A DNA stretch of 64,000 nucleotides from positions 306,559 to 370,558 of the forward strand of contig NZ_KB905473.1 in NCBI RefSeq assembly GCF_000382445.1, read 5' to 3'. Made by a program: the position numbers and the translations under genes. Below are positions 9,601 to 18,010 of the stretch, one piece after another. Source of the stretch: Phocaeicola massiliensis B84634 = Timone 84634 = DSM 17679 = JCM 13223 (GTDB taxonomy: Bacteria > Bacteroidota > Bacteroidia > Bacteroidales > Bacteroidaceae). The notes beneath the pieces are model-generated. The model made no database searches. It saw only the letters and a program-made list of their open reading frames with translations, and was not told where the DNA came from. The first letter of the stretch is position 1, and every line of letters begins with the position of its first letter.

Positions 9601-11185
9601 CTTAAGTTTCGCAAGTAAAGTGTAGCTCCTCAGGCGGCTGGTGTCAGCCTGTCGAAAGCCTGCTTCACAGCTTTGATTTGTTTATCGTTTGATATTACTT
9701 GTTCAGTCAGAACCATTGCATCACAGTTAAGTACCTCGGCAATGACGTTTATAACTTCTACAATCAGCAGCCAGATTTTTTCTGCTACTGAAAGTTCAAC
9801 AGAGTTCTTTGAAATTTCAGCAAAGAGTCCTCCGATAGTTTCGTATGACTCATAGCGTTTGACATAACTGAGAATATTGTATTGCAGTACGCACAATGAT
9901 ATGCCTGCAATCTGTCCGGCGAAGTCTCTGCACTGGTTCTTTCCGAGTTTAAGATTTTGCTTCATCTCTTTGTGAGCCACTTCGATAACCCATCTTCTTG
10001 AGTAAAGTCTGAAGGCTTCTTTCGCATCAAGTTTCAAATCCGAGGTAAGCAGAGCATTCCAATTGCCGTTCTTGCCTCTTCTGTAGAAGAACAGGCAGAC
10101 CTTAATGCTGGAGATTTTAGCAGAGACAGTTGCTGTGTAGTAACCGATTGAGCGGCTATACTTTACGTTCTTGGATTTTTGGAGAGCCTTGATAAGTTCA
10201 GGCGCTGTCTTGTTTCCAAGATCTGTCTCATACTTTGTCTTGCCCATCTTTATCATTCCGATAAGGTGGCATCCAAAGTGCCTTGAGACCACGAACTTCA
10301 AAAGTTCAGAGCAGGTAAACCAACTGTCAACAAGAAGATAATCGAAACGTACACCCTCTATGATTGAGCGCTTGAGCATGCTGATGGCCGTCTCAATCTT
10401 ACTTGCAAAATACTCAGCGCTACGCCTGGCAATACGCTCATCCCCTGAGTGTTCCTTACAATAGCGAGCCTCCGTCTGTTTCTTGAATAACCCCTGTGGC
10501 TTATCGCTTCGTTTTCCCTCCTCTCCATGGAGAGAAAAGTCAAGGAGAAACTGGGATACACCATCCGTAAAGCAGAGGAACATTGCCTTGAATCCAAGTA
10601 TAGGCTTCATTTGGGTATGAGAGAATACCTTGCCAATCTTCTCGGTCTTGAATCCGGTCTTCGGAAGGTCTGTATCATCGATGATGACGCATCTGATGTC
10701 CGACTTCAATGTCGTTCTGCGTTTCACACGTGAATACAACTGCCTGAAAACCGAGTAGATTATACGTCGCCAATTGATGTTGCCGTCGTTCATGAAACGA
10801 TAGAACATATCTTTGTGGCAGACAAATATCTTACCCAGGGCAGAAGACGAATAGTTGGCAGCATTCTTAATTGAAAAGAACGGGAACAGAACAAGCAGTT
10901 GTAACACCTGAAGACAGGTGAATTTGCAATTCGGATTCTTAACTGACCCGATAACTTTGCTTTGTATCCTTATGCTGTTCATAATGGTTGATATGCTGTT
11001 TATTGCCTTGCTGGAGTCATTGTTTGCAAAAAACTCTTGGAGTTCACCGATAATATGTCTATTTTTGTTCATGGCTAAAGGGTGCTATATGTTTGTTTGG
11101 CGACATTAATATAGTGATAATCATTGAATTATCAAACTCTTTAGCCTTTTTTTATTACATTATTTGAGTACTTGCGAAACTTGAG
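9601..11185 (-). mobile_element. IS4-family-like insertion sequence, 1,585 bp
   Basis: The element is bounded by imperfect inverted repeats: left CTTAAGTTTCGCAAGTA (9601-9617) and right TACTTGCGAAACTTGAG (11169-11185), matching at 16 of 17 positions. Both ends are flanked by TTAAACAA. It holds one transposase gene, in the same orientation as the downstream hcp operon. The near-identical repeats, exact duplication and intact gene suggest a recent insertion. It separates hcp from its ancestral upstream region and from clpV. Confidence 0.88.
9630..11072 (-). CDS. DDE transposase of the IS element (IS4 family)
   Basis: The 480-residue protein has a DDE catalytic triad pattern: D132/D133 in CVIIDDTDLPKTG, D249 in YLLVDSWFT, and E364 in the segment YSRRWVIEVAHKEMKQNLKL, which resembles the IS4-family Y-R-E-K signature. 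The length suits the IS4 family. It appears intact and fills the insertion sequence except for the short ends. Its stop is 55 bp from the hcp start, so its transcript could read through into the T6SS operon. Confidence 0.9.
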   Translation of the reverse strand: MNKNRHIIGELQEFFANNDSSKAINSISTIMNSIRIQSKVIGSVKNPNCKFTCLQVLQLLVLFPFFSIKNAANYSSSALGKIFVCHKDMFYRFMNDGNINWRRIIYSVFRQLYSRVKRRTTLKSDIRCVIIDDTDLPKTGFKTEKIGKVFSHTQMKPILGFKAMFLCFTDGVSQFLLDFSLHGEEGKRSDKPQGLFKKQTEARYCKEHSGDERIARRSAEYFASKIETAISMLKRSIIEGVRFDYLLVDSWFTCSELLKFVVSRHFGCHLIGMIKMGKTKYETDLGNKTAPELIKALQKSKNVKYSRSIGYYTATVSAKISSIKVCLFFYRRGKNGNWNALLTSDLKLDAKEAFRLYSRRWVIEVAHKEMKQNLKLGKNQCRDFAGQIAGISLCVLQYNILSYVKRYESYETIGGLFAEISKNSVELSVAEKIWLLIVEVINVIAEVLNCDAMVLTEQVISNDKQIKAVKQAFDRLTPAA

Positions 11186-11193
11186 TTAAACAA
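11186..11193. repeat. Right target-site duplication of the IS
   Basis: TTAAACAA, identical to 9593-9600, directly after the right inverted repeat. Confidence 0.8.
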
Positions 11194-11389
11194 TAAATTG
11201 ATTTTGAAATATCCGGTCAGAGGCGGTCTGTTGTTACCCTGTCTTTGTCCTTCAATTTCTGCGCCCAATATATGGCATTTTCTGAAAACTACAAAGAACT
11301 TTCGAGGATTTTTTCTTGTTTTTGTTGGAAACATGCTCACAAGCATAAAAAAACAACGGTCAAAAATAGCTGGATTATTTTTTTTGCCT

Positions 11390-11397
11390 TATATTTG
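11390..11397 (+). promoter_or_regulatory. Possible -7 promoter box upstream of clpV
   Basis: TATATTTG fits the Bacteroidota -7 consensus TAnnTTTG and lies about 30 bp before the clpV start, which would give a very short leader. No convincing TTTG -33 box lies at the usual spacing. The 235 bp between the IS and clpV would originally have held divergent promoters for clpV and hcp. Confidence 0.35.
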
Positions 11398-11428
11398 CAA
11401 TGTTCTCCTGCGCAATTTTTAAATCTTA

Positions 11429-13912
11429 ATGATTATGGATACAGGAGTTGGTTTCATTAATCTTGATGATTCTGTAAAAATTGCGCTTAACATAGCACTT
11501 GCAGTGGCTCGTGAAAATGCGAACGAGTGTTATACTCCCTCGCATTTGTTGAAGGCTCTACTTCATAAGGATGTAGGGCTACGAGATTTTATAATAAGTA
11601 TAGGTAAGGATTTAGGCTATCTGGAGGAGTGGGCGGACGTGTACATCGAGCAATGCCCGAAATCCACCCGGTTGTCCGAGATCAAGCCATCGGAGCAGAT
11701 CGACTCCGTTTTCCGAGCCGCCGATGACGCACGAATCCAGTTCGGGCTGTTCGACATCAATCCCATCTGCGTGCTATTGGCACTGACAAAGCCCGGTGTC
11801 GCTTTTTCCAGTGACCAGCTCAGGTCTTTCCCCATTCTGGAAAAGGATATCCATTCCATATATATAGGAAACGGACAGCCGGTATGTTCTCCTGCCGCCA
11901 CGGCGGATGCCTATGTTCCGGCCTCCGCCTCGTCCTCTTTTCTGGCAAAGTATTGCGTGGACCTTACCGCGGCTGCGGCAAACAGGCTGCATCCGGTCAT
12001 CAACCGCGACCGTGAGAACCGTATGGTCATGGAGATACTGGGAAGCCGGAGCAAGTCCAATGTCCTGATAGTCGGCGATGCCGGTGTGGGAAAAACAGCA
12101 CTGGTTTACGGGTTAGCCTGGGATATTGTCAACCATAAGGTGCCTTCGTTCCTGGCTGAAGCCCGTGTCTTCGAGTTAGACAACGCCTCCCTGATCGCCG
12201 GAGCCACCTATAAAGGAGAGATTGAGGACCGCCTGAAAAACATCCTGAAAGAATTGCGGAATATTGACAATGCCATCCTGTTTATTGACGAAATCCACGT
12301 ACTGCTGGACAACCGGCAAGGAAATTCCGGTGCGGGAAATGTCTTGAAACCCGAACTGTCGCACGGCGACCTGACCGTCATCGGCGCCACCACCATTGAC
12401 GAATACCGCAAGATCATTGAGCCGGACCATGCTTTCAGCCGCCGTTTCGAAACCGTGCAGATAAGCGAGCCGGACATAAAGTCCGCCATCCAGATGCTGC
12501 ACTCCGTGCAGAAACAATATGTGGACTACCATCAGGTAAGGATCTGCGACGATGCCGTAGCCGAATGTGTACGTCTTGCCAAGCGGTACGTGAAAGACCG
12601 CCGTCTGCCGGACTCCGCCATCGGTCTGCTGGATATGACGCTTTCCGCCATCAAGATGGTCAATGAAACAGGGAAAAAGGACACGGAGGCTTTGCTGTCC
12701 AGATTGGATGAGATAGAAAAGGGAGAGAAAGAGAGCCATGAAAAGACGGAAGAGCTGAAAACGCTGCTTTTCCTGATGCACAACAAATTAAGCCCTATCC
12801 TTTTAGGTGTCATCCCTGACGAGGCGGATATCCATGAATTACAGGAGTATGAAGAACTCGCCGCTTATCTGCGAAACGCATTGAACGCCATCTTTCAATT
12901 TGCCGAAAAGAAAATAGAGGAGGTAGGCGTCTACGAGGTGGCCGCCGTTGTCGCCAGCAAGACAGGCATTCCTATCGGCAAGATACAATCACAGGAGAAA
13001 GAACGGCTACTCAATATGGAAGAGTATCTGCGGCGACGCGTCGTCGGACAGGATCAGGCTTTGAAAACGCTGACGGACGCCATCCTTGAATCCCGTAGCG
13101 GCATGAACAAACCGGGACAGCCCATCGGCTCCTTCTTCCTGTTGGGACCGACCGGTACCGGCAAGACCGAACTCGCCAAAGCACTGGCGGAAGCCCTGTT
13201 CAATGACGAGAAATCCATGATCCGCTTTGACATGTCCGAATTCAAGGAGGAACATTCCGCAGCCCTGCTTTACGGAGCACCTCCGGGATATGTGGGCTAT
13301 GAGGAAGGCGGTATGTTAGTCAATAAAATACGCCAACAGCCATACGCCGTAGTCCTCTTTGACGAGATAGAGAAAGCGCATCCGTCCGTATATGACATTT
13401 TCCTGCAAATCATGGACGAGGGGAAGTTGCATGACCGTTTAGGCAAAGAGGGGGATTTCTCCAACTCCATCGTGCTGTTTACCTCCAACGTGGGCAGTGA
13501 ATGGCTGACCAGGCAACTTGAATCCGGGAATGTTCCGCCCACCACCCAGATCATGGAGGTAATGGGACAGTATTTCCGTCCGGAGTTTCTGGCACGCCTG
13601 TCTGAAATCGTTCCGTTCTTCCCCATCCGTGAAGAGATACTCCTAAAAATATTCGATATACAGTTCAACGGAGTCAGAAAACTTCTGGACAAGCAGGGTA
13701 TCGGCATCACCATCAGCGATGATGCCCGGAAAATGCTCGCCCACAAAGGCTTCACTCCCAAATACGGTGCCCGCCAAGTTGCCGGGGTCATCCGTAACTA
13801 CCTGCGCAGACCGATTTCACGGCTTATCATCAACGAGGAGTTGGGCAAAGGAAAAAGTCTGGAGGTAGGTCTGGACGAACAGAATGAATTAACCTGGAAT
13901 ATTCACCAATAA
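11429..13912 (+). CDS. tssH: TssH/ClpV, T6SS sheath-recycling AAA+ ATPase
   Basis: ClpV disassembles contracted TssBC sheath in the cytoplasm. This 827-residue protein has a ClpN-type repeat region at about 15-135, a first AAA+ domain with Walker A GDAGVGKT (216-223) and Walker B ILFIDE (283-288), a coiled middle domain around 415-500, and a second AAA+ domain with Walker A GPTGTGKT (from 573) and Walker B VVLFDE (about 641). The ATG at 11435 is an alternative start two codons downstream. It is the first gene of the rightward T6SS operon, with an Hcp gene 11 bp downstream. Confidence 0.94.
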   Translation: MIMDTGVGFINLDDSVKIALNIALAVARENANECYTPSHLLKALLHKDVGLRDFIISIGKDLGYLEEWADVYIEQCPKSTRLSEIKPSEQIDSVFRAADDARIQFGLFDINPICVLLALTKPGVAFSSDQLRSFPILEKDIHSIYIGNGQPVCSPAATADAYVPASASSSFLAKYCVDLTAAAANRLHPVINRDRENRMVMEILGSRSKSNVLIVGDAGVGKTALVYGLAWDIVNHKVPSFLAEARVFELDNASLIAGATYKGEIEDRLKNILKELRNIDNAILFIDEIHVLLDNRQGNSGAGNVLKPELSHGDLTVIGATTIDEYRKIIEPDHAFSRRFETVQISEPDIKSAIQMLHSVQKQYVDYHQVRICDDAVAECVRLAKRYVKDRRLPDSAIGLLDMTLSAIKMVNETGKKDTEALLSRLDEIEKGEKESHEKTEELKTLLFLMHNKLSPILLGVIPDEADIHELQEYEELAAYLRNALNAIFQFAEKKIEEVGVYEVAAVVASKTGIPIGKIQSQEKERLLNMEEYLRRRVVGQDQALKTLTDAILESRSGMNKPGQPIGSFFLLGPTGTGKTELAKALAEALFNDEKSMIRFDMSEFKEEHSAALLYGAPPGYVGYEEGGMLVNKIRQQPYAVVLFDEIEKAHPSVYDIFLQIMDEGKLHDRLGKEGDFSNSIVLFTSNVGSEWLTRQLESGNVPPTTQIMEVMGQYFRPEFLARLSEIVPFFPIREEILLKIFDIQFNGVRKLLDKQGIGITISDDARKMLAHKGFTPKYGARQVAGVIRNYLRRPISRLIINEELGKGKSLEVGLDEQNELTWNIHQ

Positions 13913-13923
13913 TCAAGTATCGT

Positions 13924-14346
13924 ATGTTTGGATATACCGTATTCTTAAAGATAGGCAACCTGGCTGCCTCCTCACTGACCGACATGTACAAGGACAGCTA
14001 CCAGCTCATCGGCTGCGAATTCGGATTTGCCCAAGGGATAGACATCAAAGGACAGGCACAGACCGAGGTAAAAGGCGGCACGTTCTATGTGACCTACCCT
14101 CATCTTCCCAACCGTGACATGATCCAGTGGATGCTGGATGCCCGTAAATACCAGAGCGGAGCCATCGTAGTTCATGACAACCAAGGCTCCACACTCGAAA
14201 AGATACTCTTTGAGCAAGCGACTTGTGTGGATATGGAAATCAGCTATATCCGGCAGGGCAAAAGCTATATTGCGACCAAACTGACCGTACAGGCACAGAA
14301 GCTGGCATTCGGTACAGAAGTATTTGAAAATCAGTGGGTGTTTTAA
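13924..14346 (+). CDS. Hcp-like T6SS tube protein (second copy)
   Basis: A 140-residue Hcp-family (TssD) protein. It keeps the family pattern of a surface strand QLIGCEFGFAQGID, then TEVKGGTFYVTYPH, a MIQWMLDARK helix and the C-terminal FENQWVF. It diverges strongly from the first Hcp, especially at the N-terminus (MFGYTVFLKIGNLAA). It lies 11 bp after clpV and 13 bp before the next Hcp-like gene. Divergent Hcps in these loci may be specialised effector carriers or tube caps; which role applies here is unknown. Confidence 0.8.
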   Translation: MFGYTVFLKIGNLAASSLTDMYKDSYQLIGCEFGFAQGIDIKGQAQTEVKGGTFYVTYPHLPNRDMIQWMLDARKYQSGAIVVHDNQGSTLEKILFEQATCVDMEISYIRQGKSYIATKLTVQAQKLAFGTEVFENQWVF

Positions 14347-14359
14347 AAACAGCAGCGTT

Positions 14360-14770
14360 ATGGGACTTTTTAATTTTCCGCAAGTGGACAGCAACGTGAA
14401 TGTCATATTCAGCGTTGACGGCGACGAATATGCAGTGGAACAGTTCAAAATAGGTTTTCACCAGCCAGTAGATAACCTAAAGAACCAACCGGAAGGCGAA
14501 GTGCGAGGGGGACGAATCATGATAACCCTTTCGCAGACGGTGAAAAGCAACATCTACGGATGGGCTGTGAAACCGTGGGTGAAAAAGAACGGGGCAGTTC
14601 TGTTCAAGACCGGTACGTCCGGGGTGATATTTGAGGTGGCGTTTACGAATGCGTATTGTGCAAGGTTACATAGAAGTATCAGTTTTGGGCAGGGATTATC
14701 TACGACATTAACGATTTCTCCAGAAACATTAACAGTCCAAGGTGTTGATTTCGATAATAGATGGGTGTAA
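14360..14770 (+). CDS. Hcp-like T6SS tube protein (third copy), next to effector cassette
   Basis: Starting at the ATG at 14360 (MGLFNFPQVDSN), this 136-residue protein shows the Hcp pattern: PEGEVRGGRIMITLSQ, a short helix-like segment, and the C-terminal FDNRWV that matches the ending of other Hcps here. Base composition changes inside the gene: up to about 14640 it is as GC-rich as its neighbours, after that AT-rich like the next two genes. The last third thus appears to have been exchanged along with the effector cassette, as expected if this Hcp carries that effector. It overlaps nothing and ends 1 bp before the effector start. Confidence 0.78.
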   Translation: MGLFNFPQVDSNVNVIFSVDGDEYAVEQFKIGFHQPVDNLKNQPEGEVRGGRIMITLSQTVKSNIYGWAVKPWVKKNGAVLFKTGTSGVIFEVAFTNAYCARLHRSISFGQGLSTTLTISPETLTVQGVDFDNRWV

Positions 14771-14771
14771 T

Positions 14772-15788
14772 ATGGGAAATTATAGAACAACATATATGGA
14801 ATTAGATGACTTTAAGGTCTGCTGTATCCAAGGGTATCCTTATGAAGGATTTGTCATAGGGTGTGGGTATGCATATGTTGAAAACATTCCATTGGAGATG
14901 GCCATATTAGAAAATTCATCATATATATACAATCCAATAAAAGTTCAACAAATAGACACTTCTTTGTTGGCTATTATCAAGAGCCTTCATTTGACACCTG
15001 ATGATATTCGTGATAAATTGGTTTCAGAAAAGGGAGATATGTACGTCTTAAATATACCGGAAGGTCCATTGACGATACCTAAAAAGGATTCTGAAATTAT
15101 CATATCTACTGATGAATCCGATACTTATTTCAATATTAGAGTAGAAGTAAAGAGCAAGAATATAAATGGAAAATATGATTATGATTTTAATAACTATAAT
15201 CATATTGATCGTTCATCAATAGAGTTAGTGAAACTTTTAGGAACTAAAGATACTAATATTTTACTTGACAATCTTATAGATTACTCAAAGGATATATATG
15301 GATATGTTGACATTTTTGCGGAAAGTTTGACAAAAACAGGAAAAACTAGAATTTCAAATAAAAATTTGAAACTGTATTTTGAAAAACAATCTGGATATGT
15401 CTTCTATGGTAATCAATATGTTAAGACCTATTCACTTTTTCGTATAGGGGAGAAAATAGGAAATGTAATAAAACCTATTGAATATGGATTAAATGCTCTT
15501 GAAATAGGGTACGCTTTGGTTAAAGATAAAGGATTCGGGGATAATACTCAAAATACAATTTTAAAAATTGGTGGTGGTATGGCTGGAGGGGCTGCTGGTT
15601 TATATTTAGGTACAAAAATAGGAATGTTTTTAGGAGCTACTGTTGCTGGACTATTTACTGCTGGTATTGGAATTGGTGCCGGTGCTGCTATTGGAGGTTT
15701 TATCGGAAGTACTATAGGAGGGTATTTGGGTGGTGAGTTGGGAGAAGATATTATTATCGACATTTCAAATTCTTTAATAATAAGATGA
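14772..15788 (+). CDS. Putative pore-forming T6SS effector with glycine-zipper tail
   Basis: This 338-residue, AT-rich gene matches no family I recognise. The ATG at 14772 directly follows the Hcp-like gene. The first 260 residues are soluble-looking and charged. Residues about 263-325 are extremely glycine- and alanine-rich with GxxxG spacing (GGGMAGGAAGLYLGTKIG, then FTAGIGIGAGAAIGGFIG). Such glycine zippers form hydrophobic hairpins in membrane-inserting toxins. The next gene overlaps it by 4 bp (ATGA) and encodes a multi-pass membrane protein, the usual immunity type for pore-formers. The cassette is far more AT-rich than the T6SS genes around it. Effector status comes from position, composition and the immunity-like partner; pore formation is inference. 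Confidence 0.65.
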   Translation: MGNYRTTYMELDDFKVCCIQGYPYEGFVIGCGYAYVENIPLEMAILENSSYIYNPIKVQQIDTSLLAIIKSLHLTPDDIRDKLVSEKGDMYVLNIPEGPLTIPKKDSEIIISTDESDTYFNIRVEVKSKNINGKYDYDFNNYNHIDRSSIELVKLLGTKDTNILLDNLIDYSKDIYGYVDIFAESLTKTGKTRISNKNLKLYFEKQSGYVFYGNQYVKTYSLFRIGEKIGNVIKPIEYGLNALEIGYALVKDKGFGDNTQNTILKIGGGMAGGAAGLYLGTKIGMFLGATVAGLFTAGIGIGAGAAIGGFIGSTIGGYLGGELGEDIIIDISNSLIIR

Positions 15789-16303
15789 AAACATTGCTTA
15801 ATCTATATTGGAATATAATGTTTTATTGTACATATACATTGTTGTTCTATCTTTTTAATAGATTGCTAAATCCAATATATTGGTTGCAAAACAAAAAAGT
15901 TAGATCACGACTTAATGAATATATTAACAATATTGTGTCATTTTTGAATAAACGAGAAGTAGATGAACGAGGTATAGACTCTGGGATTATTATATTTTCA
16001 ACTTCTTATATTTGTGCCCATACACTTTGTTTTTTAAGTTTTTTATTTTGGCTTATTTATAAAACAACTAAGGTGAATGTTATTCAATTGGCATTCAATA
16101 ATATGTTGGTATTAAGTATATTTTTTGTGATTATATGTATGGTTATGTATATTACAAACTATTTGTTTTTGTTTAAAAAAAGTAAGTACGAGCTTTTTTT
16201 TGTAAAGTTTAATACAGAAAAAAAACATACACTATATTATGGAATTTATTTATTCTCTTTGATAGTGCAATGTATATTGGTTTGGATTATGATTCGTTGT
16301 TAA
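15785..16303 (+). CDS. Putative membrane immunity protein for the glycine-zipper effector
   Basis: 172 residues with four predicted membrane segments at about 10-27, 67-93, 105-130 and 150-170, and little else. The start overlaps the effector stop by 4 bp, so the two are translationally coupled. Immunity proteins to colicin-like and T6SS pore-formers are typically small polytopic inner-membrane proteins, and this fits. No sequence family is recognised, and the assignment rests on topology and pairing. Confidence 0.6.
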   Translation: MKTLLNLYWNIMFYCTYTLLFYLFNRLLNPIYWLQNKKVRSRLNEYINNIVSFLNKREVDERGIDSGIIIFSTSYICAHTLCFLSFLFWLIYKTTKVNVIQLAFNNMLVLSIFFVIICMVMYITNYLFLFKKSKYELFFVKFNTEKKHTLYYGIYLFSLIVQCILVWIMIRC

Positions 16304-16398
16304 TAAAATTAAAGTTCATACAGGATAAGTAATAAGGACTCTGAATATCAATATCCTAAACTTTATTCTATATATCGTTAATATTTAAATAGATTATT

Positions 16399-16692
16399 AT
16401 GAGACAATATAAAGTATTAGTGATTTATATCATAGCTAATGAGCAATTAGAAAAGTCATTTGAAGAAGAACTGGAGAAATACGGACTGGAACGGGTAGGA
16501 ACGCAAGACATCTTCGCCCTCCCTTTGGAGGAATACCGGACGAAGGTGCAGGCTTTCAAAGCCTACCTGCGAGCCTACGTGCGCAAACATTTAGACACTC
16601 AGGACACGGTACTGTTTGTGGAATCACGCATGAACGAGGAACGGATCCTGACTGCCATGTTGCAAACCAATCTGACGAGTGAAGAAGAATAA
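16399..16692 (+). CDS. Small T6SS-locus protein, ferredoxin-like fold suspected
   Basis: A 97-residue protein with no family I can name. The order is a hydrophobic strand (YKVLVIYII), a charged helix ending EKYGLERVGTQDIFALP, a second helix, and a strand (DTVLFVES). This strand-helix-strand layout loosely resembles small ferredoxin-like folds. The first 60 bases are AT-rich like the effector cassette to the left and the rest is GC-rich like the T6SS genes, so the cassette boundary probably lies inside its 5' end. It is 14 bp upstream of the next Hcp-like gene. Function unknown. Confidence 0.6.
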   Translation: MRQYKVLVIYIIANEQLEKSFEEELEKYGLERVGTQDIFALPLEEYRTKVQAFKAYLRAYVRKHLDTQDTVLFVESRMNEERILTAMLQTNLTSEEE

Positions 16693-16706
16693 AAAAGTAT
16701 AAGGAT

Positions 16707-17105
16707 ATGAGTGTACAATCGTATATCAAGTTCTGGACAGCCGAACCCTCGGAGCATGAAGAAGTGCAGGCATACGATCTGCTGGGCTACGAGTATGACT
16801 TCCGGAAACAGACCACCTATAGCGGGCAAGTAACCGGAAAGACATACGGCGGCAAAATACGGGTGAGTATTGCCGGATTTCCAACGGAGGAACTCTTGGA
16901 ATGGATGTTCAATTCAAGAATCCTGAAGGACGGAGAGGTGATGAACACTTCCGGCCTGCCCGGTACTCCCAAAGAGATCATCCGTTTCAAGGGAGCAAAA
17001 TGCCTTGAGTTCAACGTACATTCAACAACCAAAGAGAGCCGTACCTCACTATTCATCCACTTCCGGGAAATGGAGACCGGCGATTCGTGTCACTTAAACT
17101 TATAA
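16707..17105 (+). CDS. Hcp-like T6SS tube protein (fourth copy)
   Basis: 132 residues with the Hcp-family layout: LLGYEYDFRKQT, TGKTYGGKIRVSIAG with the conserved YGG, a helix ELLEWMFNSR and a C-terminal strand FIHFREMETG. It is followed 2 bp later by a fifth Hcp-like gene. Tandem divergent Hcps between the effector cassette and tssE suggest heteromeric tube segments or dedicated carriers; the sequence does not decide. Confidence 0.8.
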   Translation: MSVQSYIKFWTAEPSEHEEVQAYDLLGYEYDFRKQTTYSGQVTGKTYGGKIRVSIAGFPTEELLEWMFNSRILKDGEVMNTSGLPGTPKEIIRFKGAKCLEFNVHSTTKESRTSLFIHFREMETGDSCHLNL

Positions 17106-17107
17106 TC

Positions 17108-17548
17108 ATGAACTGGTTCACTTCATTGTTCAAAAACAAAAAATCCTCAATGCCGGATGACCGCTACGTGATGCGGCTGTCCGTCTGCCATGAGACATAC
17201 AGCATTGAAGAGTTCGACCTGCAATTCAAGCGGAATACAGACCGTGACGGGTTGCCTGAAGGTGAGGCATACGGCGGATTCGTCACCTGTACCCTTACCG
17301 GTATGCCGGGTAACGAACTGTTGAGATGGGCCGCATACAGCGACTCCCGTGAGGACGGCGAAATACGAATCTACCAAAAGGACCAACCTGACCAACAGGC
17401 GACATTTGCCTTGCGCTTTGTGGAAGGGAACTGCATCCGCCTGCAACGCAAGGTTGACCGTATATCCCATTCCGGCAGCATCGTCCTTCTGTTTGCGGCA
17501 AGGACGATGAGATTTACGAACGAAGAATTTGAAAACGAATGGCACTGA
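17108..17548 (+). CDS. Hcp-like T6SS tube protein (fifth copy)
   Basis: The ATG at 17108 gives 146 residues starting MNWFTSLFKNKKSS. The Hcp-family marks are QFKRNTDRDGLPEGEAYGG (compare DPKGRPASDIYGG in the first Hcp), GNELLRWAAYSD and the C-terminal FENEWH. An N-terminal extension of about 20 basic residues is absent from the other copies. The stop lies inside the start region of tssE (17539), indicating coupled translation. Confidence 0.82.
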   Translation: MNWFTSLFKNKKSSMPDDRYVMRLSVCHETYSIEEFDLQFKRNTDRDGLPEGEAYGGFVTCTLTGMPGNELLRWAAYSDSREDGEIRIYQKDQPDQQATFALRFVEGNCIRLQRKVDRISHSGSIVLLFAARTMRFTNEEFENEWH

Positions 17549-18003
17549 CAAGCATGGAAACAAAGTTTTGCAAATTGCCCCTGGATTTTGGCGCCTTGCT
17601 CAGCGAGGATGTGGAAAACAGCCGTCTCGTATCTTGTTCGGAAATCGAGTCCATCGACCAGTTTATCGAGCTGCTTATCAGCACGGCTCCCGGCGAACAT
17701 GCCTTTGACAAGGAGTTCGGCTGTGAGATTTTTTTCCTCGACTTTGAGAGCATCGTTTCACACACCCGTTGGGAAGGGCAATTCTCGGAATACATCACCA
17801 AGGCGATCACCCAGCATGAGAAGCGGCTTACGGGTGTGAATGTCCGGGTCATCATTGATGACACCACCCGGCAGGACAATGTGTTCGACGCTCCCGCCGT
17901 AAAGAAACGTGTACAGGTATATGTATATGGAACCTTGGTGCATACCGGAGAAAAACGCTGTTTCTATTATGTGATTTATTTAGGACCCATTTCAACCCGA
18001 TAA
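17539..18003 (+). CDS. tssE: TssE, T6SS baseplate gp25-like protein
   Basis: TssE is the gp25-like baseplate subunit that nucleates the sheath. The 154 residues contain the family core: a helix ending LLISTAPGEHAFDKEFGCEI, matching the gp25 G-E-x(n)-P/F-x-F-G-C region, then ITKAITQHEKRLTGVNVRV and a terminal strand YYVIYLG. An in-frame ATG at 17554 (METKFCKLP) could be the true start, since the upstream start overlaps the preceding gene by 10 bp. It is followed 7 bp later by tssF, the usual baseplate order. Confidence 0.88.
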   Translation: MALTSMETKFCKLPLDFGALLSEDVENSRLVSCSEIESIDQFIELLISTAPGEHAFDKEFGCEIFFLDFESIVSHTRWEGQFSEYITKAITQHEKRLTGVNVRVIIDDTTRQDNVFDAPAVKKRVQVYVYGTLVHTGEKRCFYYVIYLGPISTR

Positions 18004-18010
18004 GAGGCGT

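Noticed and set aside
11361..11368. Leftward -7 box (TATTTTTG on the minus strand) as the original hcp promoter
   Set aside because: The box matches the consensus, but no -33 element is at the right spacing and the IS now separates it from hcp, so I could not support it as a functional promoter.
16399..16692. Cas2 identification for the 97-residue protein
   Set aside because: Only a vague secondary-structure resemblance, no CRISPR array and no cas1; T6SS context instead.
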